Below are positions 27,104-36,056 of a stretch of DNA of 64,000 bases, one piece after another. Position 1 is the first letter of the stretch. Each line of letters begins with the position of its first letter. The position numbers and the translations under genes are program-made. The notes under the pieces were generated by a model that worked only from the letters and a program-made list of their open reading frames with translations, was not told the origin of the DNA and did not search any database. The stretch covers positions 806,001 through 870,000 of the forward strand of contig NZ_LRPC01000028.1 in assembly GCF_001592965.1 (NCBI RefSeq), read 5' to 3'. The DNA is from Roseivirga spongicola. Lineage in GTDB: Bacteria > Bacteroidota > Bacteroidia > Cytophagales > Cyclobacteriaceae.

Positions 27104-28207
27104 ATGAAAAGAATAATTTTCGGAGCTATTCTAGCTCTCGCAGTTACCAGCGAAAGTATCGGACAATTCCACACCCTGAAGATTCCTAAGCCGAGTAATC
27201 ATGTTCAAGAGACTCAAACGCTTGGTGTTACGGATATAACAATAGATTATCATAGCCCCGCAGTAAGGCAGCGCGATGTCTGGAACAATACCGACATTAT
27301 CCCTCAAAATGCTGAACCTATTGCATGGCGAGCAGGCGCCAATATGGCCACAACCATCCAATTTTCTACAGATGTAACTATTGAAGGTCAACCTTTGGCT
27401 GCCGGTAAATATGGCTTCCACGTTATACCTAGAGACGAAAAGTATGAGCTATTATTTGCTCATACCCCAGAACAATGGGGAAGCTATTATCTGGATCTAG
27501 AAAAAGACGTAACTCTTACTGTTGAGGTTGAAGCCGAAAAAGCTCCCTTTTCAGAAAAACTCGACTATGAATTTCTCAATTGGACTCCCTCTGAAGTAAC
27601 CGTTGCCCTAGAGTGGGCTGATAGGCGCATTCCTTTTAAAGTAGCCGTAGACCTTAACAGCACGGTAGTTGAGAGCTTCAGGTATGAGCTCAGAGGAATT
27701 AACACTTACCGCTGGCAAGCCTGGAATGATGCCGCTCAATGGTGTTTACAACATAACACCAACTTAGAAGAGGCTTTAGAATGGGCTAACCGATCGATTA
27801 ATGGCGGTTATGGTGGTTTTGCCGCCAACAAAAATGCTGGGAACCTAAGAACCAAAGCTCAGCTTGAAAGAAGCTTGGGGAAAATGGCAGAGTTGGAAGC
27901 AACACTTACAGATGCGGTAGCCTATATTCAGAACCCTGATGATGTTAACTTCTTCAGTATCTATCTATTGGGGATCAAGAAAACAGAGATGGCGATGGAC
28001 CTTCTCGAAAAATCCTTAAAGGCTAACCCAGACACTTGGTTTCTTATGCTCAATCAAGCGGTGGGATACTACCAACAAGGAAAAAGCAAAAAGGCCATCA
28101 ACCAAATGACGACCGTTAAAGAGCTAGCTCCGGAAAGCTTCAATGAAACTTTGAATGGAATTGAGCTTAGGATGCAAGAGGGCACTTATTCCATTCCTGG
28201 ATTCTAA
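27104..28207 (+). CDS. DUF2911 domain protein with TPR-like C-terminus
   Basis: 367 residues with a signal peptide (cleaved near SIGQ, residue 22). Residues 30-185 match DUF2911: VTDITIDYHSPAVRQRDVW, PIAWRAGANMATTIQFSTDV, LAAGKYGFHVIPRDEKYELLF, WGSYYLD. The C-terminal part contains helical TPR-like repeats (LEEALEWANRSING, KTEMAMDLLEKSLKANPDTWF, QAVGYYQQGKSKKAINQM). DUF2911 proteins are common exported proteins in Bacteroidota without established activity. It may be under control of the AraC gene just upstream. A hairpin at 28361-28407 is the likely transcript end. Confidence 0.9.
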   Translation: MKRIIFGAILALAVTSESIGQFHTLKIPKPSNHVQETQTLGVTDITIDYHSPAVRQRDVWNNTDIIPQNAEPIAWRAGANMATTIQFSTDVTIEGQPLAAGKYGFHVIPRDEKYELLFAHTPEQWGSYYLDLEKDVTLTVEVEAEKAPFSEKLDYEFLNWTPSEVTVALEWADRRIPFKVAVDLNSTVVESFRYELRGINTYRWQAWNDAAQWCLQHNTNLEEALEWANRSINGGYGGFAANKNAGNLRTKAQLERSLGKMAELEATLTDAVAYIQNPDDVNFFSIYLLGIKKTEMAMDLLEKSLKANPDTWFLMLNQAVGYYQQGKSKKAINQMTTVKELAPESFNETLNGIELRMQEGTYSIPGF

Positions 28208-28360
28208 TCAATAATATCACCTTTATAGGCTTGGTTAAATATTTTCTTTGAGTTATAAGCTTGTTACCTAAATCCTTCAAGAACAAACTGAGGAGCAGCA
28301 AAAGCTCAAGAATTGAACCTAATGATCGCCCGATTCCTAGAGATAAAAAAGCGATTAACT

Positions 28361-28407
28361 AAGACTGTCAGCCCTTCATGTGTATCAAAAAGAAGGCTGA
28401 CAGTCTT
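28361..28407 (+). terminator. Long hairpin in the gap after the DUF2911 gene
   Basis: AAGACTGTCAGCC (28361-28373) pairs exactly with GGCTGACAGTCTT (28395-28407), then TTAAAAG. A degenerate version occurs near 29400-29440 and a related one at 36741-36787, so it belongs to a repeated hairpin family. The rest of 28208-28716 holds no gene; a second hairpin, CTTGGCTC with GAGCCAAG, lies near 28443-28460. Confidence 0.65.
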
Positions 28408-28716
28408 TAAAAGAATAAGTTCAAATTGCTAGCCTGAGCAGTCTTGGCTCAGAGCCAAGAGGCTGGCTCTCATTCATTTTTGCAATCTGGACATACATTT
28501 CGTCTTATTTTCCGAGCTAAAATAACCATCTAGATGAGTCTCTAGAATTGCAGAAACAGCTTTTAAATAATACTTATCAATGGTAGCGAAATCATTAGCT
28601 CTGTATTCAAGTAGAGGTAGACATCGAAATTGCGCTCATTTAACAAAAAACACTTTCGTTTCAATCGAGGAATAAAAAGACTTATTAAATTGATATCACG
28701 CGTTAAATAGCCTATC

Positions 28717-29205
28717 ATGATCTATATAAAAACAAGAAATCTGCTCGTTGTGGTGCTTCTAATCGTCAGCACTAATATTATCGCCCAACAAAAGAAGTAT
28801 GCTGTTTCATCGTATTTAACAGAAGGAGCAAAAGCACCTAACACACACTATATTGGTGAAGCTTGGCTGAACGGTCTACTGACAGCCGATGGAGACATTG
28901 ATTATAATATTACGAAGGCAACCTTTAAGGCAAACTCTACGCTCGACTGGCATAAACACTCTTCTGCACAAGTTTTAATCTATGTTGCTGGAGAGGGGTA
29001 TTACCAAGAAAGAAGAAAAGAACCTATTATTCTAAAAGTTGGAGATGTTATCAAATGTCAGAAAGATGTGGAACATTGGCACTCTTCTACTAAAGAAAGT
29101 GATGTTACTTATTTGGCTTTATATGGTGGCCAGACCCCTACAACATGGACTGAAGTTCTAACGCAAGAGTATTATGATGCCATAGCTAAAAAGCTCAAAA
29201 AATAG
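28717..29205 (+). CDS. Exported cupin-domain protein
   Basis: 162 residues with a signal peptide (cleavage near NIIAQ, residue 24). The single cupin barrel shows motif 1 as LDWHKHSSAQVLIYVAGEG (HxH with Gln where Glu is usual) and motif 2 as GDVIKCQKDVEHWH. Metal ligands would be the two His of HKH, Gln and the His of EHWH. Small exported cupins of this kind include dioxygenase- or isomerase-like enzymes, but no specific reaction can be assigned. It is flanked on both sides by long repeat-rich gaps and appears monocistronic. Confidence 0.85.
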   Translation: MIYIKTRNLLVVVLLIVSTNIIAQQKKYAVSSYLTEGAKAPNTHYIGEAWLNGLLTADGDIDYNITKATFKANSTLDWHKHSSAQVLIYVAGEGYYQERRKEPIILKVGDVIKCQKDVEHWHSSTKESDVTYLALYGGQTPTTWTEVLTQEYYDAIAKKLKK

Positions 29206-29462
29206 AGCTCGTTCAAAACAAGTTTACTTAGTAGAATTCAACTTCATAGGAGTAACTCTTTACCGTAGTCTATTTTTGGTAGTGTTACCCATATCCTTAA
29301 AACAATCTCCAGGTATTAAAACCTTTTAACCTAAACCAAATGGTACTGTTTGGCAGATCACTCTCATTTCCTCGGGATGGAATAGCGATTAACTAAGGCT
29401 GTGAGCACTTTATGTGTAGCAAAAAGAAGGCTGACTGTTTTAAAGAAACTAACTTTGAAACA

Positions 29463-29495
29463 ACTGGTTAGACCACCTGAAGTGGTCTAACCAGT
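29463..29495. repeat. Nested palindrome, TGGTCTGACCA family (perfect copy)
   Basis: ACTGGTTAGACCAC (29463-29476), loop CTGAA, GTGGTCTAACCAGT (29482-29495): a perfect 14-bp inverted repeat. Close relatives at 36855-36887 and 37240-37272 have arms that are themselves near-palindromes (TGGTC-T-GACCA). Confidence 0.75.
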
Positions 29496-29585
29496 ATTAC
29501 AGCTTATATTCAGGACAATAACAATAAGGGAATAGCTGAAATGATTATTCAATGGATTGAAAAAACAGGTAAGTAAATAGTTCAA

Positions 29586-29615
29586 ATACATGCCTTTTTT
29601 ATCCAAGGCATGTAT
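29586..29615 (+). terminator. Orphan terminator-like hairpin
   Basis: ATACATGCC (29586-29594) pairs exactly with GGCATGTAT (29607-29615). It has no intact gene in front; it follows a short frame (to 29577) that may be the last piece of a lost gene. Confidence 0.55.
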
Positions 29616-29794
29616 CTGCTTTAAAATTCAGTCTGTAAGGAAATCGAGTTCTCACTATACCCTATCCCATCCTCTTTCAATCTTTAATATTCAGAACAAC
29701 AGGTATTAGATAAAAGATCAATGATAACGAGATGCCATAGAGTCACTCTCAAAACAAACTCGTTAACATGAGGCCAAATGAGTCGATTATTACT

Positions 29795-29824
29795 AAAAAA
29801 GGCCTTCACCAAATGGTGAAAGCC
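29795..29824 (-). terminator. Terminator of the small protein gene at 29850-30104
   Basis: GGCCTTCACC (29801-29810) pairs with GGTGAAAGCC (29815-29824) except for one position. On the minus strand it is followed by six T. It lies 25 bases past the stop. Confidence 0.85.
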
Positions 29825-29849
29825 TTCCGTTACAACAGCTCTGTAACAA

Positions 29850-30104
29850 TTATCTTCTAAAAAGCCTAGTCATTCCAGCGCCATAACCTTCCATGAAGTA
29901 ACGACCTGATGAAGGAGTATTTCTCCATGTACTAAAGTTGCCTGGCGAGGCCATGCTTCCTCGATCTATTCCAGCATTTCTAATAGTTCTTGTTTCTACA
30001 TCCACATAAGAACCTAATTCTTCAGATTTCTGAGAATTATTTTCGTTCTCTTTCCAAATATTGTCTAATCTCTGTTCTAAAGTATTTCTATCTATAGTTT
30101 CCAT
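29850..30104 (-). CDS. Small hypothetical protein, 84 residues
   Basis: An 84-residue protein without signal or membrane segment. The first half is a charged helix (DRNTLEQRLDNIWKENENNSQ); the second half is Gly/Arg/Ser-rich (GIDRGSMASPGN, SSGRYFMEGYGAGM) and ends in FRR. The family is not recognised. A proper terminator and a 220-base divergent region shared with the Rho_N-like gene support that it is real. The basic, aromatic and glycine-rich tail could contact nucleic acid, but this is only a guess. Confidence 0.65.
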   Translation of the reverse strand: METIDRNTLEQRLDNIWKENENNSQKSEELGSYVDVETRTIRNAGIDRGSMASPGNFSTWRNTPSSGRYFMEGYGAGMTRLFRR

Positions 30105-30324
30105 AATTATTCTTTGTTTACTTATAAAAGGCGCTGCAAGGGCCTATTGTTCGGAAAAGGCCCATCAAATCTGAATCTCTTACTTAACTGAAATTCAAAC
30201 TAGCTTAACTGAAATTTACTAGCCTGTATAGGCTTTGAATATTGGTTTTGAATAACGAATCTGATGATGAGTAAGGGTTTCAGACGAACAAAACCATCTC
30301 GCTCCTGTTCTTTAAAGAAAAATT

Positions 30325-30573
30325 ATGTCAAAAGATCATGGAAATAGCATCAAGAACGATGAGCAATATGAAGCCTTGAGGGACCAAGGAATGTCGAAAG
30401 AGAAGGCTGCCAGAATTGCAAATACAAAAGACAGTGGTGCAAAGGGAGGTAAAGCTTCTAAATATGAAGACCGAACCAAAGAAGAATTATACAAAAAAGC
30501 TCAAGAGGTAGGTATAGATGGAAGGTCTAAAATGAACAAAGAAGAATTAATTGAAGCACTAAGAAGCAACTGA
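30325..30573 (+). CDS. Small Rho N-terminal / SAP-like domain protein
   Basis: 82 residues, soluble and charged. The N-terminal part (NDEQYEALRDQGMSKEKAARIAN) resembles the short helical segment found in ChaB/KGG-type stress proteins. The C-terminal part (residues 46-80), EDRTKEELYKKAQEVGIDGRSKMNKEELIEALR, is a clear Rho_N/SAP helix-extended-loop-helix that usually binds nucleic acid. It is single-copy here and followed by the multi-PAS kinase 105 bases later. A stress-response role is suggested by the family, not shown. Confidence 0.85.
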   Translation: MSKDHGNSIKNDEQYEALRDQGMSKEKAARIANTKDSGAKGGKASKYEDRTKEELYKKAQEVGIDGRSKMNKEELIEALRSN

Positions 30574-30678
30574 CATCTAAGTGACTGATTTTCAACAAAA
30601 CCAAACTCCAAGGGCATACAAATTCATTTTTTATAATAAAAGTTATGCACCTGCTGACTATATTTAAAGAGAATTGAT

Positions 30679-32955
30679 TTGAATTTGGCTGACCTAAAGA
30701 AAGAAGTATACTCTATAGTTCGGAGTAATGAAGCCCTCTTTGAGTTTACTCAAAATCATGCCTTAGAAGGCCTCCTGTGCTTCGACATAGAATCTGGTTC
30801 AACTTGGATAAACCCAAAGTTAGCTTCCCACTTTAGGTCTAGTGCTTACACAGAAAACATCAGTTCAATAGTTTGTGAAGAAGACCTTGAAAAACTGCTT
30901 AAAACCATTTCAAGTTCAAGCAATGCAGGAATTCAAGAAGAAGAAATTGTTCTCAAAATCAAATCAGAATCTGGCTTAAGCGTTCGCTGCAAGCTATTCT
31001 TATCTAAACCTGAAGAATCTGCCTTGGCCCTTGCTATAATCGGATGCAGTGAACTATATGAAGACACCCCCACTCCATCCATTAGGAAGGGGTTGAGAGA
31101 AATAGCCCAAATTGGTACTTGGGAATATGACATCAGCAATCATGTGATTAGGTTAGACGCCACATCTAGCAGTATACTTCAGGTCTCAGAAGGTTCAAAC
31201 CTTTCTCTAAAAGATTTTTTATATCTATTGAATGCTGAAGGCTACGATGACGGCCACATTTCAGAGTTTCTAAACGGAAATGTAAATGAGCTAATCGATT
31301 TCGAGCATGAATACCAGATTAAAACTAAAGACGGAAAAGGTAAGTGGATAAAGCTCATTAGTTTACCATATACTGAAGACCAAAAGGTAAAAATTGTTCA
31401 TGGCCTCATCCAAGATGTAGATGATAGAAACAAAGAACTATATGCACTTGCCTTAAAAGAAGAAGAATTCAGACAAACCTTTTATTTCGCGGCCAATGGA
31501 ATGGCTCTAGTGGGCCTAGAAGGGCAATGGTTAGACGTTAATAAAAGCGTCTGCGACATGCTTGGATATACTAAGGAAGAGTTTTTAAAAATCACTTTCC
31601 AAGACATTACACACCCTGAAGATCTGGAAAAAGACTTAGAGCTTTTAACCGAATTGGTTAATGGAGAGCGACAAAGCTACCAAATGGAAAAACGCTATTT
31701 CCATAAAAATGGCAATATAGTATGGGGCTTACTCTCTGTTTCTATGGTCAAAAACGACAATGGAGAACCCATTCATTTCGTATCTCAAATTAATAATATC
31801 ACTCAAAGAAAACATGCTCAAATAGAGTTAGAGCAAACCATTACCCGACTTCAGGCCATAAGAGACGCAACAACTCAAGTAAGCATTATAGAAACTGATA
31901 CTAAGGGAATTATTCAAAGCTTTAACAAAGGCGCAGAAAACCTTCTAGGATATGAGTCTGCTGAGGTTGTTCAGAAATGTACTCTAGAAATCATACATGA
32001 TGCTAATGAAGTAGAAAAAAGACAGATTGAGCTCAGCGAGGAATTAGGAGCATCACTTACCCCAATGGAAACTCTTATTGCTTATGCTAGAATGGGTAGG
32101 TTCGAAACCCGAGAGTGGACTTACATTCGTAAAAATGGCACCAGATTTCCTGTGCTTTTATCCGTAACTTCCATCAAAGACAAACAAGGAAATATTACAG
32201 GGTTCTTGGGAGTGGCGGTTGATATGACCAAGATAAAGGAGGTTGAGAACGAAATAAAATCAATTCTTAATATTACTCAAGAGCAAAATGAAAGGTTATT
32301 GAACTTTGCTCATATTGTTTCTCATAACCTCCGTTCGCATTCTAGTAACATATTTATGATTCTCCAGCTTATAACAATGGAGGTTCCGGAATCCACTGAA
32401 AATGAATTCTTCCCCTTTCTAGAATCAGCTGCTAAGAATTTGAATGAGACTATTGGTCATTTGACTGAGGTTGTCACCATGAACGAAACCACTCAAGAAA
32501 ACCTCGTTCCACTCAGCCCAAAAGAATTTATAGACAAGGCCATTAACAACTCTAAAGGGCAAATTTTAGACACCCATGCCCAAGTGACCAATTTAGTTGG
32601 GGAAAAGCCAGAAATACAGGGGATTCCAGCATACTTAGATAGTATTTTCTTCAATTTTATCAATAACGCCATTAAGTATAGATCGCCAGATCGGACACCA
32701 GAAGTTAAAGTCTTATCTGAGGTTAAAAATGACTTCCTGTCTATTTTCATAAGCGATAATGGCTTGGGTATTAACCTAGCCAAGCATGGCGAGAAACTCT
32801 TTGGCATGTATAAGACTTTCCACGGAAACAAAGATGCCAGAGGAGTTGGCCTTTTTATTACTAAAAATCAAATAGAAGCAATGGGAGGTACAGTAGAAGT
32901 CTCTAGCGAGGTAAACCAAGGAACAACTTTCCACATCAGGTTTAGGTTAGCTTAA
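30679..32955 (+). CDS. Multi-PAS sensor histidine kinase (soluble)
   Basis: 758 residues without transmembrane segments. An N-terminal PAS-like region (1-120) is followed by three clearer PAS folds: about 130-250 (GTWEYDISNHVIRL), 255-385 (MALVGLEGQWLDVNKSVCDMLGYTKEEFL) and 390-520 (GIIQSFNKGAENLLGYESAEVV). The dimerisation helix has H549 in FAHIVSHNLRSH, a HisKA variant frequent in Bacteroidota. The HATPase has NFINNAIKYRSP, DNGLGINL and GVGLFITKNQIEAMGG. Translation seems to start at TTG 30679. There is no cognate response regulator adjacent. Confidence 0.9.
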   Translation: MNLADLKKEVYSIVRSNEALFEFTQNHALEGLLCFDIESGSTWINPKLASHFRSSAYTENISSIVCEEDLEKLLKTISSSSNAGIQEEEIVLKIKSESGLSVRCKLFLSKPEESALALAIIGCSELYEDTPTPSIRKGLREIAQIGTWEYDISNHVIRLDATSSSILQVSEGSNLSLKDFLYLLNAEGYDDGHISEFLNGNVNELIDFEHEYQIKTKDGKGKWIKLISLPYTEDQKVKIVHGLIQDVDDRNKELYALALKEEEFRQTFYFAANGMALVGLEGQWLDVNKSVCDMLGYTKEEFLKITFQDITHPEDLEKDLELLTELVNGERQSYQMEKRYFHKNGNIVWGLLSVSMVKNDNGEPIHFVSQINNITQRKHAQIELEQTITRLQAIRDATTQVSIIETDTKGIIQSFNKGAENLLGYESAEVVQKCTLEIIHDANEVEKRQIELSEELGASLTPMETLIAYARMGRFETREWTYIRKNGTRFPVLLSVTSIKDKQGNITGFLGVAVDMTKIKEVENEIKSILNITQEQNERLLNFAHIVSHNLRSHSSNIFMILQLITMEVPESTENEFFPFLESAAKNLNETIGHLTEVVTMNETTQENLVPLSPKEFIDKAINNSKGQILDTHAQVTNLVGEKPEIQGIPAYLDSIFFNFINNAIKYRSPDRTPEVKVLSEVKNDFLSIFISDNGLGINLAKHGEKLFGMYKTFHGNKDARGVGLFITKNQIEAMGGTVEVSSEVNQGTTFHIRFRLA

Positions 32956-32995
32956 GCTTAACTATTGAATTCCTTTTTACTTTAACAATATTATA

Positions 32996-33175
32996 GAACC
33001 TAGTCGAAGCGTCTCGCTTCGACTTAATGCCCTAGAATGTTTTGGTGTTGTTACCAGAATCCAGCTTGTGGGAGACAATACTTCATGAGCAATAAGTAAA
33101 GCTTGGCCGATCCCTCGATTCCTCGGGATGTGAAAGAGCTTGAGCACCCGGATGGGGGTAGGAACTAACTTGCAG
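32996..33175. repeat. Intergenic repeat (single copy of the 36.8-37.6 kb array unit)
   Basis: Begins with the hairpin GTCGAAGCG-TCT-CGCTTCGAC (33003-33023). It continues with words shared with 36921-37080 and 37306-37410: GTTGTTACCAGAATCCAGC, GCAATAAGTAAAGC and ATCCCTCGATTCCTCGGGAT. It fills the gap between the PAS kinase and the Crp/Fnr gene. Confidence 0.75.
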
Positions 33176-33212
33176 TGGTGCATTCACTCAACTTTTGTAA
33201 TTTCAACTGGCT

Positions 33213-33800
33213 ATGCAGGAAGTTTTGATCGACCATATGCGCCAATTGGTTTCCCTAAGCGATGAAGAGGCTGAAATAATCTCTTCTGCATTTAAGGAAA
33301 AGCAATTGAAGAAGAAGGAGTACCTCCTAAAAAAGGGCGATTCATCGCATTATATGCGCTTTATTTCGAGTGGTTGCTTAAAAGTATTCAGCTTAGATAA
33401 TGACGGAAATGAAGGTATTCTTCAGTTTGGAGTCAATGGCTGGTGGGTCAACGATCTATATGGTTACCTCACGGGTCAGCCCTCTTCCTACTTTATTCAA
33501 GCCATTACCAATAGCACTGTTCTTCAGGTGCATAAAAACGTGCTAGACCAACTCTTCAATCAAATTCCTTCACTGGACCGGTTCTGGAGAATAAAAATAC
33601 AGAATGCTTATATCGCTCTCCAAGAGCGTACCATGAACCTCATGAGAGAGTCGGCAGAAGAACGTTATGCCCGTTTTATTTCTCAATATAGAGATATGGA
33701 ACAGAGCATTCCTCAATATATGATAGCCTCCTACCTTGGCGTAACACCCGAACACCTTAGTGCGATTCGAAAGAAAATTTCTAAAAGCAAGCTTTCTTAA
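33213..33800 (+). CDS. Crp/Fnr family transcriptional regulator (1)
   Basis: 195 residues. The cyclic-nucleotide-binding-like barrel spans about 20-120 (KKEYLLKKGDSSHYMRFISSGCLKVF). There is no Fnr cysteine cluster and the cAMP-pocket residues are not conserved. The DNA-binding end has YMIASYLGVTPEHLSAIRKKI as a helix-turn-helix; the winged part is short, as in many Bacteroidota members. It heads a run of same-strand genes (cyclase, transporter, GNAT, nitroreductase) and probably controls them. A palindrome sits just before the second gene. Confidence 0.9.
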   Translation: MQEVLIDHMRQLVSLSDEEAEIISSAFKEKQLKKKEYLLKKGDSSHYMRFISSGCLKVFSLDNDGNEGILQFGVNGWWVNDLYGYLTGQPSSYFIQAITNSTVLQVHKNVLDQLFNQIPSLDRFWRIKIQNAYIALQERTMNLMRESAEERYARFISQYRDMEQSIPQYMIASYLGVTPEHLSAIRKKISKSKLS

Positions 33801-33833
33801 GATACCTTAATTTTTGGGCTTTCAGATGTGCTG

Positions 33834-33854
33834 AAGTTTGTACCTATCAAACTT
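33834..33854. promoter_or_regulatory. Inverted repeat in front of the cyclase gene
   Basis: AAGTTTG (33834-33840), 7-base spacer, CAAACTT (33848-33854), ending nine bases before the cyclase ATG. It could be an operator of the adjacent Crp/Fnr regulator or an mRNA hairpin near the ribosome-binding site. Confidence 0.4.
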
Positions 33855-33862
33855 TAACACCA

Positions 33863-34837
33863 ATGAAAAAGTACAAATCCATTTTACTGCTACTCCTTCT
33901 TTTTGCTAAGGTTGAAGCACAGGAAGTAGTAGGAATTAGCCCTTGGGGACCCAATGATGAGATTGGCACCCTCAATATGATGACCGAGGCTTCCAAACTT
34001 CAGATTCTATCTAGAATTGCCAGCGGCAAGTCTTATGATTTGAGCGTGGAGTATTTCGTAGGAATGCCCAGCTTTCACGCCCTTGGCGATCCGCCTTACC
34101 AATATTGGCTCACCCATACCCCCAACGGTACCATAGTTGACAACCCAAACGGAATGGGCGAGGCCATGAACCGAAAGGTTTCCTACACGGGTGATGCCAT
34201 TTCTATGTACACCCACATGGGCACTCATATTGACGCTCTCAATCATTTCGGACTGAATGGTAAAATATGGAATGGATATAGCCCTGAGGAACACCTGGGT
34301 GACAAAGGATGGAAGAAAACCGGAGCGGAAACCATCCCCATTATTATTGCCAGAGGGGTGCTTATAGATATCAGAAGTGCTAAGGGTGAAAGGCTTTTAC
34401 CCAACTATCGCATTACGGCAGAGGATATTAAAGAAGCCTTGAAAAAGCAGCACCTTGCGCTCCAGCCTGGTGATGTGGTACTTATCAGAACTGGCCAGGC
34501 ACAATATTACCAACAGGCTTCCGAATATCTGGACAACTATCCGGGTATCAGTTTAGATGCGGTTAAGTGGCTGGTAGAAGATCAGCAAATAATGTTGCTC
34601 GGTGCCGATAACCTGAGCTTGGAAGCCTTTCCTCCTGAAAGAGCCGATAACTGGGTACCCGTACATACCTATCTGCTGGCAGAAAAAGGCATGATGTTCA
34701 TTGAACAAATGAATCTGGAGCCACTGGCTGAAGATCGGGTATTCGAATTCGCCTTCATTGCCTCATCACTCAAACTGAGAGGTGCTAGTGGTGCGCCAAT
34801 GCGACCTATTGCACTGCCTGTCAATAAATTAAAATAA
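33863..34837 (+). CDS. Exported cyclase-family metal-dependent hydrolase
   Basis: 324 residues with a signal peptide (cleaved after KVEAQ, residue 19). It belongs to the PF04199 cyclase family (kynurenine formamidase and isatin hydrolase relatives). Metal-binding HMGTHIDALNHF is at about residues 116-127, and GPNDEIGTLNMM is the conserved N-terminal motif. The family opens amide or lactam rings using Mn2+ or Zn2+. Neighbours (Crp/Fnr, YdcZ-type transporter, GNAT, nitroreductase) could form a small detoxification module. The true substrate cannot be deduced. Confidence 0.88.
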   Translation: MKKYKSILLLLLLFAKVEAQEVVGISPWGPNDEIGTLNMMTEASKLQILSRIASGKSYDLSVEYFVGMPSFHALGDPPYQYWLTHTPNGTIVDNPNGMGEAMNRKVSYTGDAISMYTHMGTHIDALNHFGLNGKIWNGYSPEEHLGDKGWKKTGAETIPIIIARGVLIDIRSAKGERLLPNYRITAEDIKEALKKQHLALQPGDVVLIRTGQAQYYQQASEYLDNYPGISLDAVKWLVEDQQIMLLGADNLSLEAFPPERADNWVPVHTYLLAEKGMMFIEQMNLEPLAEDRVFEFAFIASSLKLRGASGAPMRPIALPVNKLK

Positions 34838-34873
34838 TATAAACAGTACTAAGCACAATCAAACCATTGCCTT

Positions 34874-35326
34874 ATGAGTAATGCCAGTTTAGTATCACTT
34901 GCCCTTTTAGGAGGAATACTTTTAGCCATTCAAGGAGGCTTCAACTCCCAGCTGAGTACTCAGTTAAAAAGCCCCTTCTTAGCAGCACTGATCAGCTTTG
35001 TTATCAGCTCTATTTTGGCAGGCCTGGTCATCGCGCTGAGTCTGAAGAAACTACCAGATTGGCAGGAAGTTCAACTGATACCGCCCTACCTGTGGTTTGC
35101 CGGAGCCATATTCAGCTTTTTAGGTATATGCCTCTACTATTACACCATTCCCAAGTTGGGCATTAGTAGTATGATTTCATTGGGCCTAACTGGCCAAATG
35201 CTCATTTCGGTGATAGCAGGGCACTTCGGATGGTTTGGTCTTGAGGTCGAACCCATTTCGCTCAGGCGTTTGCTTGGCATAGCAGCCATGATAATCGGAA
35301 TAATTCTTATCAACCATCACAAATAG
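34874..35326 (+). CDS. DMT superfamily transporter, DUF606/YdcZ type
   Basis: 150 residues with five hydrophobic helices. The hallmark of the family is LLGGILLAIQGGFNSQLSTQLKSP in the first helix, and the last helix is LLGIAAMIIGIILINH. These small inner-membrane proteins are half-size members of the drug/metabolite transporter superfamily and may work as dimers; the substrate is unknown. The next gene starts four bases after its stop, so the pair is certainly one transcript. Confidence 0.88.
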   Translation: MSNASLVSLALLGGILLAIQGGFNSQLSTQLKSPFLAALISFVISSILAGLVIALSLKKLPDWQEVQLIPPYLWFAGAIFSFLGICLYYYTIPKLGISSMISLGLTGQMLISVIAGHFGWFGLEVEPISLRRLLGIAAMIIGIILINHHK

Positions 35327-35329
35327 TCA

Positions 35330-36049
35330 ATGAATCTCATTCAAGAAAATATAGATAACCTGACCAGCCTCTGGCAATTGGCCGGAAACCGTTGTGGAGT
35401 TTTCGAACAGAACTCCGGCTACTCCTTTAGTTATATACCACAGTCAAGCTGGCCCAACAGGCTTTGGCTGACCGCTGATATTGACTCTACTACCTTCAAA
35501 GAGGCCATAACAAAAGCCAAGCAGCACGACTTAAGCATTTCACTTTGGGATGAACTCATGGAAATGAACCAACTGGAAGCCGAAGGTTACAAACTGAAAT
35601 CGGAGCTTCAGGGCATGTCAATGACCCTGAGAAACTGGGAAAGACAAGGTCAGCCCATAGAGCTACTTACCGTTGGGGATGACCTAAGCGCAGCTATGTG
35701 GTCAGATCTTTTTCAACAGGCATTCGGCTATAGAATAGATAGTGCTACGGTGCTAAAAACAATGGATCGGGTGCAATATTTTATCGCCAGAGACCATGGA
35801 CAGCCAGTGGGCACAGCGGTCTTATTCCATCATAAGCCAGAGATCGCAGGCATTCATTCTATGGGTATCATCCCAGACATGAGAAGACAAGGGTATGCCG
35901 AAAGGTTGCTGCACTCAGTACTCCGTCTTGGTAAAGCAAGCGGTGCTCAATGGGCCATACTACAAGCTTCCAGTATGGGAGAAGCACTCTATCTCAAAAC
36001 TGGCTTTACTCAGCAATTCACACTCAAAACCTACAAGTATAACATTTAG
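35330..36049 (+). CDS. GNAT family N-acetyltransferase
   Basis: 239 residues. The N-terminal 110 residues are not recognisable as GNAT and may form a diverged second lobe. The C-terminal half has the acetyl-CoA motif A: GIHSMGIIPDMRRQGYAERLLHSVL (R/Q-x-x-G-x-[GA] pattern), followed by AQWAILQASSMGEALYLKTGF. It begins four bases after the transporter gene and ends eight bases before the nitroreductase, in the Crp/Fnr-led operon. The acceptor substrate is unknown. Confidence 0.87.
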   Translation: MNLIQENIDNLTSLWQLAGNRCGVFEQNSGYSFSYIPQSSWPNRLWLTADIDSTTFKEAITKAKQHDLSISLWDELMEMNQLEAEGYKLKSELQGMSMTLRNWERQGQPIELLTVGDDLSAAMWSDLFQQAFGYRIDSATVLKTMDRVQYFIARDHGQPVGTAVLFHHKPEIAGIHSMGIIPDMRRQGYAERLLHSVLRLGKASGAQWAILQASSMGEALYLKTGFTQQFTLKTYKYNI

Positions 36050-36056
36050 AATAAGC

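Larger units (their letters stand above)
29206..29849. other. Repeat-rich intergenic region
   Basis: About 640 bases without an intact gene. It holds a decayed copy of the GGCTG..CAGCC hairpin (29400-29440), a perfect palindrome (29463-29495), a possible gene 3' remnant (about 29490-29577) with a following hairpin, and the minus-strand terminator of the next gene. Confidence 0.5.

Noticed and set aside
35895-36056. Earlier start for the nitroreductase
   Set aside because: The 54 added residues overlap the GNAT gene in another frame and do not belong to the family.
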